From positions 49,444-113,443 of the forward strand of contig NZ_QFDQ01000028.1 in the NCBI RefSeq assembly GCF_003270085.1: DNA of 64,000 nt, in the 5' to 3' direction. Below are positions 34,834 to 44,630 of the stretch, piece by piece (position 1 is the stretch's first letter; every line of letters begins with the position of its first letter). Both the position numbers and the translations under genes were made by a program. The DNA comes from Streptomyces triticisoli. Lineage in GTDB: Bacteria > Actinomycetota > Actinomycetes > Streptomycetales > Streptomycetaceae. The notes under the pieces are model-generated. The model had not been told where the DNA came from, ran no database searches, and saw only the letters and a list, made by a program, of their open reading frames with translations.

Positions 34834-35436
34834 GTGATCAGCAGTGAGGGAGTACGCCTGGGTGCGGAGGCCGCGCATCGCCTGGCGCAGACGGGACTCC
34901 ATGAGTTCGAGCCAGGGCTGACGGACGCCGAGTTCACACGCATCGAGCGCGAGTACGGCTTCGAGTTCGCGGACGATCACCGGGCGTTCCTTGCGGTCGG
35001 CCTCCCGGTCAACGTCCCTCCCGAGGACGGACAGACCTGGTCCAGGCCCTGGCCGGAGTGGCGCGGCGGTGATCTGGACAGCGTGCGTCGACAGCTCGAC
35101 TGGCCGGTCGAGGGCGTTCTGCTCAGCGTTGAGCACAACGGGTTCTGGTACGAGGGCTGGGGCGAGCGGCCGGCCGACGGGACGGCGGCACTGGATACGG
35201 CACGGCGTCATCTGGCGGAGGCGCCGGTGCTGGTGCCCGTGTATGCCCACCGGTATCTGCCCGCCGGCCGGGGAGGCTTCGGACACCCGGTGCTCTCGAT
35301 GTGGCAGACCGACATCATCTATTACGGGCTGGACCTGGTCGACTACATGCACCAGGAGTTCAACGAGGCGCGGGGTGAGGTCGACGAGAGCTGGGCCCCG
35401 CGAGCAACGGTCCCCTTCTGGCGGGACCTTCTCTGA
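34834..35436 (+). CDS. SMI1/KNR4 (SUKH) family protein
   Basis: A 200-residue single-domain protein. The SUKH core is recognisable by LTDAEFTRIEREYGFEFADDHRAFLA (about residues 28-53), by WPEWRGGD and by the aromatic WYEGWGERP segment. SUKH proteins are widespread and often act as immunity proteins against secreted nuclease toxins, although many chromosomal orphans have unknown roles. No toxin gene is adjacent. The GTG at 34834 is probably read from a leaderless mRNA. It sits at the left edge of a decayed accessory island. Confidence 0.8.
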   Translation: MISSEGVRLGAEAAHRLAQTGLHEFEPGLTDAEFTRIEREYGFEFADDHRAFLAVGLPVNVPPEDGQTWSRPWPEWRGGDLDSVRRQLDWPVEGVLLSVEHNGFWYEGWGERPADGTAALDTARRHLAEAPVLVPVYAHRYLPAGRGGFGHPVLSMWQTDIIYYGLDLVDYMHQEFNEARGEVDESWAPRATVPFWRDLL

Positions 35437-36062
35437 CTCCTCAGGACCGCTTCCCGCTTCGTGGTGTGAGCGGCCTTGCTCAACGTGTTCCGGTGAGCCG
35501 CACGTCGGTCGTCCCATGGGACAACGGCCCCTCGCATCACGCACGGCCGGCCTGCCGTCGGCGCCATGGGCGTCCCCTGCACCGCGTCGATGCGGCGGTG
35601 ACCTGCGCATTCCCCGTACTTGACCGGCTGCACCACCCGGCGGGACGCGATCTGCCGGCAGGTGGCTCACGACACCCACCCTGCTGAAAGCGTGAGCACC
35701 CGGCAGGCACATGCCACTCACGCGCTCAAATGAGCGGCATGTGAACACCGGAGGCCGAGACGCTCACACTTTTCAGAGGGGTACGTGCCTCCTGACCGGG
35801 CGTCTCGCGGGATCGTGCCCCACGACGCGGTGCAGGCGATCAAGTCCTCCGCGTTCCGGTCCGAGAGCCGAGGTCCTTAGCGATCTCCGGGCAAGCGGCG
35901 GCCCGCGAAGTGCCCCGTCGAGACGGACCGGACACCCGATCCGGCGGAGCCGACCATCCCCCCACCCGCGGCTTCCGGCGCCTCGATCCCTGCACCACCT
36001 GACGGGACGCCAACGAGGGAGCTTTGACGCGTCGGGACTTGGGTCCTCCATCCGGCCCTTGG
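35437..36062. other. Non-coding or decayed stretch
   Basis: I find no supportable gene in these 626 bases. A 13-bp inverted repeat (12 of 13 matching) at 35708-35720 and 35731-35743 (CACATGCCACTCA / TGAGCGGCATGTG) is the only clear structure. The left part may hold a terminator for the SUKH gene; the rest looks like decayed sequence. Confidence 0.5.
35708..35743. repeat. Inverted repeat in decayed region
   Basis: Arms of 13 bases (CACATGCCACTCA with TGAGCGGCATGTG, one mismatch) and a 10-base loop. It could be a terminator hairpin or the end of a vanished element. Confidence 0.75.
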
Positions 36063-36692
36063 TCACGTGGTGTGCCGCCCTTTCGGACTCACGGTGATCG
36101 TGAAGCGTTCCGGAGGCGGAGCACCATCCACCCGCCAGCGCGTGACGTGCTCTTCGATGACATCCCGAAGAGGCTCCGGCCCGCCTCGGCGGACCAACCG
36201 GCGGTCCGCTTCGTCCTGGCGGAGGGCTCCCCATGAGCCTCCCCCGCCGTCGATGAGGACCTGTTCGGTGCGGCCTCCTCGAACGAGGGTGACCTTCTGG
36301 GTTCCAGGGGCGGCCAACTGGGCGACGAAACCGGTGTTCCAGCCACCCAGGTCGGTGCCGCGCGGCATGGCGAGGATCAGACCGCCGGGCCGGGTCTGAT
36401 CCAGCCGGGCGCGGGGGACGGTGAGGATGCCACAGGTGGCGACGAGTCAGTCGTACGGCTCCTTCCTGTAGCCGGCCAGGCCGTCACCTACGCCCAGGTC
36501 AGGGGCGTAGCCGGCCTGTCCGAGCGCGGTCCGGGCCCAGACACAGGAGTCGAGCAGATCCGGTGACTTCTCCTCGGCCTCGGAAGCGCCGACGTACGCC
36601 GTCATCTGCTCCTCCAGCACCGCGAAGGTGCGTGGCGGACTGGCCCGGCCTCCCCGACTGGCAGAAGGAGACGGAAACTGAGGCGGCCTCAC
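36063..36692 (-). pseudogene. Isoaspartyl (PCMT-like) methyltransferase remnant with nonsense codon
   Basis: The minus-strand frame reads ARTALGQAGYAPDLGVGDG, then EPYD, then a TGA at 36447-36449, then LVATCGILTVPRARLDQTRP and a further 120 residues. The motif is normally YDRLVATCG, so an Arg codon CGA appears to have become TGA. The N-terminal half, including the SAM-binding GxGxG loop, is missing, so the gene is also truncated. The family resembles protein-L-isoaspartate methyltransferases, including those of lanthipeptide-like FxLD systems. Nothing nearby looks like a precursor peptide. It is non-functional as it stands. Confidence 0.7.
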
Positions 36693-37003
36693 TCCTCACC
36701 GCGGCACCAGGGACAGCCCGCGGCCAGTTGCCGAAGCCACCGTCATTCGTGGAGCTAGGCGGCCTTGGGCCGCGCCGCACGCATGCCCGAGGCAGACTCC
36801 TGTGCGTACTCGAGCGGCAAGGTCTCGTCTTCCCCGAAATCAGGCGCCTGGAAGGGGTTTGTCGTCGGAGGCGGCGATGCTGCAGTGGAGCAGCGAGGTT
36901 GCTCTTCCAGAGCGGAGAACAGCGACGTTGGGTCGATGGGAGGTCTCTCTTTCGTTACAGACCCTCACGGGGCCTGGGTGTGCCGTGACCGGGCACAGCG
37001 GTC
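36693..37003. other. Non-coding or decayed stretch
   Basis: These 311 bases contain no convincing gene; weak coding-like patches on the plus strand (for example LPKPPSFVELGG) lack a start and may be further gene debris. Confidence 0.4.
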
Positions 37004-37225
37004 CTACAGCTTGGTCATCTTGGCGTACGGGCTCAAGATCCGCATTTGCGCCGAGCCGAAATCCACGAGCGCCGCGATTCCGTCCTCGATCCCGACTACC
37101 CGGCCGAGGCCGTACATGTCGTGTGTGACCTGGTCCCCCACGGCGAAGCTCTCGGGAGCCGGTGTGACCGGGGCCTTGAAGGGGCTGGTGGGCAGATGAC
37201 GCTTCGGTGCTGCGGGCTTTGTCAT
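37004..37225 (-). CDS. 73-residue conserved hypothetical with small beta-barrel-like domain
   Basis: A 73-residue protein with a Pro/Lys-rich N-terminus and a C-terminal half FAVGDQVTHDMYGLGRVVGIEDG that resembles the SH3/Tudor-like barrel at the start of CarD and related proteins. It lacks the CarD helical domain. Function is unknown; an interaction with RNA polymerase or nucleic acid is only a guess. The ATG at 37225 lies five bases after a -10-like CATACT, consistent with a leaderless mRNA. It appears intact although it sits between two pseudogenes. Confidence 0.7.
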   Translation of the reverse strand: MTKPAAPKRHLPTSPFKAPVTPAPESFAVGDQVTHDMYGLGRVVGIEDGIAALVDFGSAQMRILSPYAKMTKL

Positions 37226-37417
37226 AGCTCAGTATGAGCCTACGTGCATCCCGTTCGCTGTGGCCACCGGCACAGGTCCGGACGGGAACAACCGCTTCAT
37301 GCCGCTGACCTGGGGTTCCGAGACCTGGTGAGGCGAAACTGAGCCGTAGGCCTCCTTCGCTGACCGTGGCCGGCCCCTGCATCCAGCGCGGTTGTGGCAC
37401 GAGCCTCAGCCGACGAC

Positions 37418-37619
37418 AGTCCGAGCCGCAGCGAAGCGGTGTTCGCTCCGCCGAAGGGCGGCAAGCTCCGGGACGTGCCGTTTCCCGGCCCGGTCGCCGA
37501 TGCGCTCCGAGCGCATACGAGGCAGTACCCGCCGGTCGAGATCAGCTTGCCGTGGGAGGTGACCGACGGGTCTCCGGTGACCGAGCGGCTCCTGTTCGCC
37601 GGGCCACGTCGCGGCCTCC
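37418..37619 (+). pseudogene. Tyrosine-recombinase (phage-type integrase) fragment
   Basis: The frame encodes FAPPKGGKLRDVPFPGPVADAL followed by the region YPPVEISLPWEVTDG and PVTERLLF, a pattern typical of the beta-sheet insert in actinobacterial integrases between the catalytic Arg and the HxxR box. Neither the catalytic Arg/His residues nor the active Tyr is present, and no start codon fits. It is therefore a fragment, evidence that an integrative element once entered here. Confidence 0.6.
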
Positions 37620-37808
37620 GCATCGACCTCACCCTCCGTGAACTGCCGTTCCCGCCGTTCCCCTGCATCGGCCTCGGCGGAGGAGGGCTCGGAGTTCGGG
37701 CGGGCACCGGCGCACTCACCATGGCCGTGCCGGCGTTCCTGGTGTCGTTTCGCGTGTGGATCAGCCTCATCCAGGTTCCACGGCCCAGAGACGGCCCCAG
37801 CACGGCAA

Positions 37809-37849
37809 CAAGGCCCCTACCAGCGGGCAACCCGCGGGCAGGGGCCTTG
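37809..37849 (-). terminator. Terminator after gpmA
   Basis: A 10-bp outer stem (CAAGGCCCCT with AGGGGCCTTG) and an inner GCGGG/CCCGC stem lie 12 bp beyond the gpmA stop codon. Confidence 0.8.
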
Positions 37850-37860
37850 CTCGATACCGC

Positions 37861-38622
37861 TTACTTCTTCTTGCCCTGGTTCTTGACCGCCTCGATCGCG
37901 GCCGCGGCCGCCTCCGGGTCGAGGTACTTGCCGCCGGGGTTGAGGGGGCGGAAGTCGGCGTCGAGTTCGTAGGACAGGGGGATGCCGGTCGGGATGTTCA
38001 GGCCCGCGATGTCGGCGTCCGAGATCTGGTCGAGGTGCTTGACCAGGGCGCGCAGGCTGTTGCCGTGGGCGGCGATCAGGACCGTGCGGCCGGTGAGGAG
38101 GTCGGGGACGATGGCGTCGAACCAGTACGGGAGCATGCGGACGACGACGTCCTTGAGGCACTCCGTCTGCGGGCGCAGCTCCGGCGGGAGGGTCGCGTAG
38201 CGCGGGTCGGAGAACTGGGAGTACTCGGCGTCGCGGTCCAGCGGGGGCGGCGGGGTGTCGTAGGAGCGGCGCCACAGCATGAACTGCTCCTCGCCGAACT
38301 CCGCCAGGGTCTGGGCCTTGTCCTTGCCCTGGAGGGCGCCGTAGTGGCGCTCGTTCAGACGCCAGGAGCGGTGGACCGGGATCCAGAGGCGCTCGGCGGC
38401 CTCCAGCGCGAGCTGGGCCGTGCGGATCGCGCGCTTCTGGACGGACGTGTGGACCACGTCGGGCAGCAGGCCGGCGTCCTTCAGCAGCTCACCGCCGCGG
38501 ATCGCCTCCTTCTCGCCCTTGTCGTTGAGGTTGACGTCCACCCAGCCGGTGAACAGGTTCTTCGCGTTCCACTCGCTCTCGCCGTGGCGGAGGAGGATCA
38601 GCTTGTACGGTGCGTCGGCCAT
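37861..38622 (-). CDS. gpmA: 2,3-bisphosphoglycerate-dependent phosphoglycerate mutase
   Basis: A 253-residue glycolytic enzyme that interconverts 3- and 2-phosphoglycerate. The phospho-histidine motif [10 protein letters not shown] is at residues about 10-19; [11 protein letters not shown] and the second active-site His in [12 protein letters not shown] follow. It ends in a Lys-rich tail. The ATG at 38622 has a -10-like TACGCT ending seven bases before it, so translation is probably leaderless. Complete and of normal length. Confidence 0.95.
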   Translation of the reverse strand: MADAPYKLILLRHGESEWNAKNLFTGWVDVNLNDKGEKEAIRGGELLKDAGLLPDVVHTSVQKRAIRTAQLALEAAERLWIPVHRSWRLNERHYGALQGKDKAQTLAEFGEEQFMLWRRSYDTPPPPLDRDAEYSQFSDPRYATLPPELRPQTECLKDVVVRMLPYWFDAIVPDLLTGRTVLIAAHGNSLRALVKHLDQISDADIAGLNIPTGIPLSYELDADFRPLNPGGKYLDPEAAAAAIEAVKNQGKKK

Positions 38623-38774
38623 GTCTCAGAGCGTAATCCAAGCGTTCGGTCCCCTGTCCCGCCCGCCCGGCCGGCGGACGGTCGGCGGCTTCTGTTAATT
38701 GAGTGGCCGGGCACTGCTCCGGACTCGTAAGTTGTGCTCGCTGTCACAGCCACTTACATCCTGGGAGTTCGTAC

Positions 38775-40040
38775 GTGCCCGTCGCCTGTCTCAGACGTGC
38801 CGCCCGCGAGACCGTCTCCGGGCTCCCCCGCGAGTTCTGGTGGCTTTGGACCAGCACCCTCGTCAACCGGCTCGGCGCCTTCGTCGCCACCTTCATGGCG
38901 CTGTACCTGACGCTCGACCGCGGCTACTCCGCCTCGTACGCCGGTCTGGTCGCCGCACTGCACGGGCTCGGCGGGGTCGTCTCCTCGCTCGCCGGGGGCG
39001 TGATGGCCGACCGGCTCGGACGGCGGCCGACGCTGCTCGTGGCTCAGGCGTCCACCGCCGTCTTCGTCGCGGCGCTCGGGTTCGTGCGCGATCCCGTCTC
39101 CATCGCCGCCGTCGCCTTCCTCGTCGGCATGGCCTCCAACGCCTCCCGACCGGCCGTGCAGGCGATGATGGCCGACATCGTGCGGCCCGAGGACCGCGTG
39201 AGGGCCTTCTCGCTCAACTACTGGGCCATCAACCTCGGCTTCGCCGTCTCCTCCATGGCCGCCGGCTTCATCGCCGAGGTCAGCTACCGCGCCGGCTTCC
39301 TGGTCGAGGCCGGGATGACGATGGCCTGCGCGATCCTCGTCTTCGTGAAGCTGCCCGAGTCCCGGCCGGGTCCGGAGCACCACGAAAGCCACAGCAGCGG
39401 GGGCGAGGACGTCCGGCTGTGGACCGTTCTGCGCGACGGGCGGTACATGGGCGTCGTCGGGGCGTCCTTCCTCATCGCCCTCGTCTTCCAGCAGGGGGCC
39501 GTCGGGCTGCCGATCGCCATGGGCCGGGCCGGGTTCACGCCCGCCGACTACGGCATGGCCATCGCCGTCAACGGCGTCCTGATCGTCGCCCTGCAGATCC
39601 CGGTCACCCGTTTCATCCAGCACCGGGACCCCGGGCGGCTGCTGATCGTCTCCTCCCTGCTCGCCGGATACGGCTTCGGGCTCACCGTCTTCGCCGGATC
39701 GGTCGGCGTCTTCGCCCTCACGGTGTGCGTGTGGACCCTCGGCGAGATGATCAACGCACCGACCCAGACCGGGCTGGTCGTCCGGCTCTCCCCGGTGCAC
39801 GGGCGCGGGCGCTACCAGGGCGTCTACACGCTGTCCTGGTCGCTGGCCGCACTGATCGCACCCCTGATGGCCGGCACCGTCATCGACCGGCTCGGCGCCG
39901 AGTGGCTGTGGGGGATGTGCGCCGCCGTGGGCACGGCCGCCGCCGCCGGCTACGGGGTGCTGATGCGACGCCTGCCGAAGGACGAGACGGCCGCCGTCGG
40001 GGCCCAGGTCGGGACCAGGGCCGAGGTGGGCACCGCCTGA
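38775..40040 (+). CDS. MFS transporter
   Basis: A 421-residue major-facilitator protein with twelve predicted helices. The motif-A loop between helices 2 and 3 reads GGVMADRLGRRPTLL. The closest type is the drug/metabolite:proton antiporter branch, but no substrate can be named. The GTG at 38775 follows GGGAG; the upstream frame is open but not hydrophobic. It diverges from gpmA across a 150-bp gap. Confidence 0.85.
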   Translation: MPVACLRRAARETVSGLPREFWWLWTSTLVNRLGAFVATFMALYLTLDRGYSASYAGLVAALHGLGGVVSSLAGGVMADRLGRRPTLLVAQASTAVFVAALGFVRDPVSIAAVAFLVGMASNASRPAVQAMMADIVRPEDRVRAFSLNYWAINLGFAVSSMAAGFIAEVSYRAGFLVEAGMTMACAILVFVKLPESRPGPEHHESHSSGGEDVRLWTVLRDGRYMGVVGASFLIALVFQQGAVGLPIAMGRAGFTPADYGMAIAVNGVLIVALQIPVTRFIQHRDPGRLLIVSSLLAGYGFGLTVFAGSVGVFALTVCVWTLGEMINAPTQTGLVVRLSPVHGRGRYQGVYTLSWSLAALIAPLMAGTVIDRLGAEWLWGMCAAVGTAAAAGYGVLMRRLPKDETAAVGAQVGTRAEVGTA

Positions 40041-40111
40041 GCCGGCGGCCGACAGCCGTCCGACAGTCCCTGAGGGGAAGGGGTCGCAGGTGACGCGGTA
40101 CGGGCCCGGGC

Positions 40112-40630
40112 TCAGTCGGCCGGGCGCTGGGTCAGGTGGGTGAACGCCTCGAGGTTGTGTGTCGGCTCCCCGCGCGAGACGCGCCAGGCGTACTCCCGGC
40201 GGATGGCGGAGGCGAAGCCGAGTTCCAGCAGGGTGTTGAAGCTGCCGTCGGCGGCTTCCAGGACCTGGCCGAGGAGGCGGTCGACCTCGTCGGCGGTGAC
40301 GGCGGCCAGCGGCAGCCGGCCGGTGACGTAGACGTCGCCGAGCTGGTCGACGGCGTAACTCACGCCGTACAGCTTGAGGTTGCGCTCCAGCAGCCAGCGG
40401 TGGACGCCGGACTCGTTCTCGTCGGGGTGGCGGATGACGAAGGCGTTGAGGGAGAGGGAGTGGCGGCCGACGATCATCTGCAGGGTGGTGGAGAGTTTGC
40501 GGGTGCCGGGGAGTTTCACCACGTAGGTGCCGGACCGGGGGCTCTCCCAGTCCAGTTCGGTGTCCTTCAGGACATCCTCGACGACCTGTGCCGCGCGCTG
40601 CTGCTCTGCCTCACCCTTGGCGTTGCCCAT
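40112..40630 (-). CDS. YbjN-domain protein
   Basis: A 172-residue protein of the YbjN/secretion-chaperone-like fold, characterised by alternating strands ([31 protein letters not shown]) and [17 protein letters not shown]. Its molecular role in actinobacteria is undefined. The first 20 bp overlap the end of mshA, so it is translationally coupled to mycothiol synthesis. Co-occurrence with mshA is common in Streptomyces. Confidence 0.8.
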   Translation of the reverse strand: MGNAKGEAEQQRAAQVVEDVLKDTELDWESPRSGTYVVKLPGTRKLSTTLQMIVGRHSLSLNAFVIRHPDENESGVHRWLLERNLKLYGVSYAVDQLGDVYVTGRLPLAAVTADEVDRLLGQVLEAADGSFNTLLELGFASAIRREYAWRVSRGEPTHNLEAFTHLTQRPAD

Positions 40631-41999
40631 GGGGGGAGCGTACGCGACGCCGGTGGGACTGCAGGGCGGCCGCGTACACGTCGGCGGTGGCCGCCGCCGA
40701 GGCGTCCCAGCCGAAGGAACGCGCGTGCCGGGCGGCGGCGGTGCCCATCCGGTCGGCGAGGTGCGGCTCGTCGGCGAAGGCGTGCAGCACGCGCGCGTAG
40801 GCGGCCGGGTCGTGGCCCCGGACCAGGAATCCGGTCTCGCCGTCGCGCACGGCGACCGGCAGTCCGCCGACCGCGGCGGCGAGCACCGGGGTGCCGGCCG
40901 CCTGCGCCTCTATCGCGACCAGGCCGAAGGACTCGCTGTAGGAGGGCATGACCAGCACGGACGCGGCCCGGAACCAGTCGGCGAGCTGGTCCTGCCTGAC
41001 GGGTGGGTGGAACCGTACGACGTCGGCGATGCCGAGCCGGGCCGCGAGCTTCTGCAGGCCCTCCGGCTTGGCGAGGCCGCTGCCGCTCGGGCCGCCGACG
41101 ACGGGCACGACGATGCGGGAGCGCAGCTCGGGCCGCTCCTCCAGCAGGATCCCTACGGCTCTCAGCAGCACGTCGGGGGCCTTCAGCGGCTGGATTCGGC
41201 CGGCGAAGAGCGGAATCAGGGCGTCCTGCGGCAGGCCGAGGCGGGCGCGGGCGGCGGCACGGCCGGTCGGGGCCTCCCCTGGACGGAGCTTGCCGGAGCC
41301 CTTGGGGAAGGGGCGGAAGCGGGTGAGGTTCACGCCGGGGTGCACGACGGCGACCTTGGCGGGGTCGGCGCCGTAGTGCCGTACGAGCTCGCCGGCCTCC
41401 TCGTCGGTGTTGGCGATCAGCCGGTCGGCGGCGTCGACGATCTGGGTCTCGCCGATGACGCGGGCGGCGGGCTCGGGGGCGTCGCCGTTGGCCAGGTTGG
41501 CGTTCTTGACCTTGGCCATGGTGTGCATGGCGTGCACCAGGGGGACGCCCCAGCGCTGGGCGGCGAGCCAGCCGACGTGACCGGAGAGCCAGTAGTGGGA
41601 GTGGACGAGGTCGTAGTAGCCGGGGCGGTGGCCGGCCCAGGCCTGCATCACGCCGTGGGTGAAGGCGCACAGCTGGGCGGGCAGGTCCTCCTTGGCCAGG
41701 CCCTCGTAGGGGCCGGCGTCGACGTGCCGGACCAGGACGCCGGGGGCGAGTTCGACGGCGGGCGGCAGGCCTCCCGCGGTGGCCCGGGTGAAGATCTCCA
41801 CCTCGACGCCCTGGGCGGCCAGGCGCTGGGCGAGCTCCACGATGTAGACGTTCATGCCGCCGGCGTCGCCCGTGCCGGGCTGGTGCAGCGGTGAGGTGTG
41901 CACGGAGAGCATGGCCACGCGGCGTGGCCGGCGGTGCAGCCGCAGCCGGGCGGCAGCCGCCGGGGAACGACGCCCGAGCCTGCTGATGTACTGGCTCAC
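40611..41999 (-). CDS. mshA: D-inositol-3-phosphate glycosyltransferase MshA (mycothiol synthesis)
   Basis: A 462-residue GT-B (GT4) glycosyltransferase that transfers GlcNAc from UDP-GlcNAc to inositol-3-phosphate, the first committed step of mycothiol synthesis. Acceptor-site motif [14 protein letters not shown] is near residue 45; the donor site includes the C-terminal [23 protein letters not shown] (E-x7-E type). A basic 35-residue N-terminal extension precedes the core. The GTG at 41999 follows GAGGAGG. Downstream coupling to the YbjN gene supports the annotation. Confidence 0.95.
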   Translation of the reverse strand: MSQYISRLGRRSPAAAARLRLHRRPRRVAMLSVHTSPLHQPGTGDAGGMNVYIVELAQRLAAQGVEVEIFTRATAGGLPPAVELAPGVLVRHVDAGPYEGLAKEDLPAQLCAFTHGVMQAWAGHRPGYYDLVHSHYWLSGHVGWLAAQRWGVPLVHAMHTMAKVKNANLANGDAPEPAARVIGETQIVDAADRLIANTDEEAGELVRHYGADPAKVAVVHPGVNLTRFRPFPKGSGKLRPGEAPTGRAAARARLGLPQDALIPLFAGRIQPLKAPDVLLRAVGILLEERPELRSRIVVPVVGGPSGSGLAKPEGLQKLAARLGIADVVRFHPPVRQDQLADWFRAASVLVMPSYSESFGLVAIEAQAAGTPVLAAAVGGLPVAVRDGETGFLVRGHDPAAYARVLHAFADEPHLADRMGTAAARHARSFGWDASAAATADVYAAALQSHRRRVRSPHGQRQG

Positions 42000-42218
42000 G
42001 TGGCGTTCCTCCTCGCTGCGGGCAGGCCGGACGGAGCGCGCCGAGCGCCCCGCAAGGGGCAACGCCGGAGGGGGCGGCCCCATTTCCGCTGCCGGGTTCT
42101 TTGCCGAATCATTACCGGAAGTCGCTCAGTCGTTCGACATCCGGGGTGTGGCACACGCACGTGTGGGGTGCGTTACGTCCGGGCGGCCGGCGCCCCGCGC
42201 CCCCATACCCTCATATGC

Positions 42219-43109
42219 ATGACATCCCGCGCAGCGACCCTCCCCCACTCCCGGCTTCGCTCGGGCGGGGCGACCCCCGTCGTGGGAACGGTGACGCGCG
42301 GGACGACCAACCCCAACCGGCTCCGCCGTATGGACCGCTGGATCGCGGCCGCGCACGGCGCCGAGCTGCGGCGGGCCGCCGATCCGGTGGCCGTCGACCT
42401 CGGCTACGGCGCCGCCCCCTGGACGGCGGTCGAGCTGCTGCACCGCCTGCGCACCGCGGCGCCACGCGCGCGCGTGGTGGGCGTGGAGATCGAACCGGCC
42501 CGGGTCACGGCCGCGAAGCCGTACGAGCGCGACGGTCTGGTCTTCCGGCACGGCGGCTTCGAGGTGCCGGTCCCGCAGCGCCCGCACCTCATCCGCGCGG
42601 CGAACGTGCTGCGGCAGTACGACGAGACCGAGGTCGCCGCCGTCTGGGAGCGGCTGTGCGCGCGGCTCGCCCCGGCGGACGGGCACTCGCGCGGAGGCCT
42701 GCTCGTCGAGGGCACCTGTGACGAGATCGGGCGCCGGCACGTGTGGGTGGCGCTCGGCCCGGAGGGCCCCCGCACGGTCACCTTCGCCACCCGTCTCGGC
42801 TCCCTGCACCGCCCCTCCGACCTCGCCGAACGCCTCCCGAAGGCGCTCATCCACCGCAATGTCCCCGGCGAGCCGGTGCACGCCTTCCTGCGCGACTTCG
42901 ACCGCGCCTGGACAACCGCCGCGCCCTACGCCTCCTACGGCGCCCGCCAGCGCTGGATCCGCGCGGTACGGTCCCTGACCGCCGACTGGCCGGTGACCGA
43001 CGGGCCGGCGAGGTGGCGGCAGGGCGAAGTGACGGTGAGGTGGGAGGCGTTGGCGCCACGCGGCCGGCCCGGACCCTCCGTCCGGACGCCGAGGGAACGA
43101 TCTCTGTGA
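42219..43109 (+). CDS. SAM-dependent methyltransferase-like protein
   Basis: A 296-residue Rossmann-fold protein. The SAM-binding motif I appears as AVDLGYGAAPWTAVELL near residue 60, with motif II acidic residue in VGVEIEP and motif IV-like LVEGTCDEIGRR. The substrate is unknown; class I methyltransferases with this GYGxxP motif include conserved actinobacterial proteins next to mshA. The ATG at 42219 is seven bases after a -10-like TACCCT, so the mRNA is probably leaderless. It diverges from mshA. Confidence 0.8.
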   Translation: MTSRAATLPHSRLRSGGATPVVGTVTRGTTNPNRLRRMDRWIAAAHGAELRRAADPVAVDLGYGAAPWTAVELLHRLRTAAPRARVVGVEIEPARVTAAKPYERDGLVFRHGGFEVPVPQRPHLIRAANVLRQYDETEVAAVWERLCARLAPADGHSRGGLLVEGTCDEIGRRHVWVALGPEGPRTVTFATRLGSLHRPSDLAERLPKALIHRNVPGEPVHAFLRDFDRAWTTAAPYASYGARQRWIRAVRSLTADWPVTDGPARWRQGEVTVRWEALAPRGRPGPSVRTPRERSL

Positions 43110-43220
43110 GCCGTTCGTCGCACAGGCGGGAGATCGTCGCGGGAGGGGCCTGCCTCTGTCGTTCCGCGCCAAAGCGTGGCAGGATCCCCCGGACACCGTA
43201 AGTTACTGACGGTTAATCAC

Positions 43221-44351
43221 ATGGGGGCGGATGTGGAACGGGGCAGGCGCACTGTGCTCGCGGCAGCCGTGACCGTGGTCTGCGCGATCACCCTGCTGGG
43301 CGCACCGGGCACGGCGTTCGCGAGCGCGCTGCCCGATCCGGCACCGGCGCCGTCCGCCTCCCCGTCGACCTCGGCCTCCCCCTCCGCCTCCCCGTCGGCC
43401 ACGCTCCCGCCGGACAGGGACCTGGAGGCGGTCCGCACCAAGCTGGACCAGCTCTACCACGACGTGGCCGTCGCCACCGACGCCTACAACTCGGCCGAGG
43501 AGAAGGCGGAGAGGCAGTCCGCCGAGATCGCCGAGCTGACCCGGGACATCGCCGCAAAACAGCGGAAACTGGATGAACTGAAGGACCGCGCCGGTGCCGC
43601 GGCCCGCGCCCAGTACCGCCTGGGCGGCCTGCCGCCCGAGGCCCAGCTGATGCTCAGCGGCGACCCGCAGATCTTCCTCGACGGAGCCGGACGGGTCCTG
43701 CAGGGCGAGCGGGCCACCAAGGCCCTGATCGAGGAAACGGCCCGCACCCAGCAGGACTTGAAGCAGTACGCGGAGGACGCCGCCGCCCATCTGCGGCAGC
43801 TGGAGGCGAACCGCAGGGCCAAGGCCAAGGCCAAGAAGCGGATCGAGCAGCGCATCAAGGAGGCCGAGCGGCTCGAGGCCACGCTGGAGAAGCGGCAGCG
43901 CGAGCGCCTCGCCCAGCTGGAGCAGGAGGCCGCCGACCGGGCGCAGACGGCCTGGCTGGACACCGGAATCCTCGAGGAGGTCGACGGCAGGGCCTCCGAG
44001 GCCGGCAAGAAGGCGGTCGAGTTCGCCACGGCCCAGCTCGGCAAGCCCTACGAGTGGGGCGCCGAGGGCCCGAGGTCGTACGACTGCTCCGGGCTCACCT
44101 CGCAGGCCTGGGCGGCGGCCGGCCATCGCGTCCCGCGCACCTCGCAGGAGCAGTGGAAGCGGCTCGAGCGCGTGGACATCAGGGACATGCGGCCCGGCGA
44201 CCTGATCATCTACAACGGCGACGCCAGCCATGTGGCGTTGTACGTCGGCGACGGCACGATCGTCCACGCTCCGCGGCCGGGGCGGACGGTGACGCTCGCG
44301 GGGGCGGGATCGATGCCGATCCTGGGCGTCGTACGGCCGGATTCGGACTGA
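43221..44351 (+). CDS. Secreted NlpC/P60 peptidoglycan endopeptidase
   Basis: A 376-residue exported hydrolase. It has a signal peptide (about residues 1-35), a Pro/Ser-rich spacer, a long coiled coil (about 75-230, rich in Glu/Lys/Arg/Ala) and a C-terminal NlpC/P60 domain with the catalytic Cys in YDCSGLTSQAW, His in SHVALYVGDG and the third residue in IVHAPRPG. Such RipA-like enzymes cleave D-Glu-diaminopimelate bonds in peptidoglycan. The coiled coil may autoinhibit or recruit an FtsEX-type partner. A GTG at 43233 with GGGGGCGG upstream is an alternative start. Confidence 0.9.
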   Translation: MGADVERGRRTVLAAAVTVVCAITLLGAPGTAFASALPDPAPAPSASPSTSASPSASPSATLPPDRDLEAVRTKLDQLYHDVAVATDAYNSAEEKAERQSAEIAELTRDIAAKQRKLDELKDRAGAAARAQYRLGGLPPEAQLMLSGDPQIFLDGAGRVLQGERATKALIEETARTQQDLKQYAEDAAAHLRQLEANRRAKAKAKKRIEQRIKEAERLEATLEKRQRERLAQLEQEAADRAQTAWLDTGILEEVDGRASEAGKKAVEFATAQLGKPYEWGAEGPRSYDCSGLTSQAWAAAGHRVPRTSQEQWKRLERVDIRDMRPGDLIIYNGDASHVALYVGDGTIVHAPRPGRTVTLAGAGSMPILGVVRPDSD

Positions 44352-44630
44352 GCGCCTGTCGTGGGGCGCCCGGGGCCGGTGACCCCGACCACGTGACTCA
44401 TCGCACGCCGGTTCGCGGCCGCACCCGGGCGGTGCGTGACCTTTGTCATTCCACTTCCGCTGCCGGCCTGTCCAACTCCGGCAGGTATCGCGGCATATGA
44501 CAGCGGCCTGACGCCGAGCGACGTGCCTCACACCATTCCACTGGGGTGCCGACTACCGCTATGGTCCCCGTCGGTGGGGCGAGGTCCCTCGTGTCCACCA
44601 CCCTCGGGGGGAGGGAAGGAACCCAGGACG

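Noticed and set aside
34571..34837. An 88-codon frame in the AT-rich gap before the SUKH gene
   Set aside because: No ribosome-binding site, no domain, and the AT-rich content is better explained by promoter DNA.
40527..41894. A 455-codon plus-strand frame opposite mshA
   Set aside because: Shadow of mshA, which has complete glycosyltransferase motifs.
43109..43221. A riboswitch upstream of the NlpC/P60 gene
   Set aside because: The 112-bp gap is too short for known ydaO-type riboswitch folds and shows no conserved core.
43221..44351. Resuscitation-promoting factor instead of endopeptidase
   Set aside because: The C-terminal catalytic Cys-His pair and coiled coil match NlpC/P60, and there is no Rpf lysozyme-like domain.
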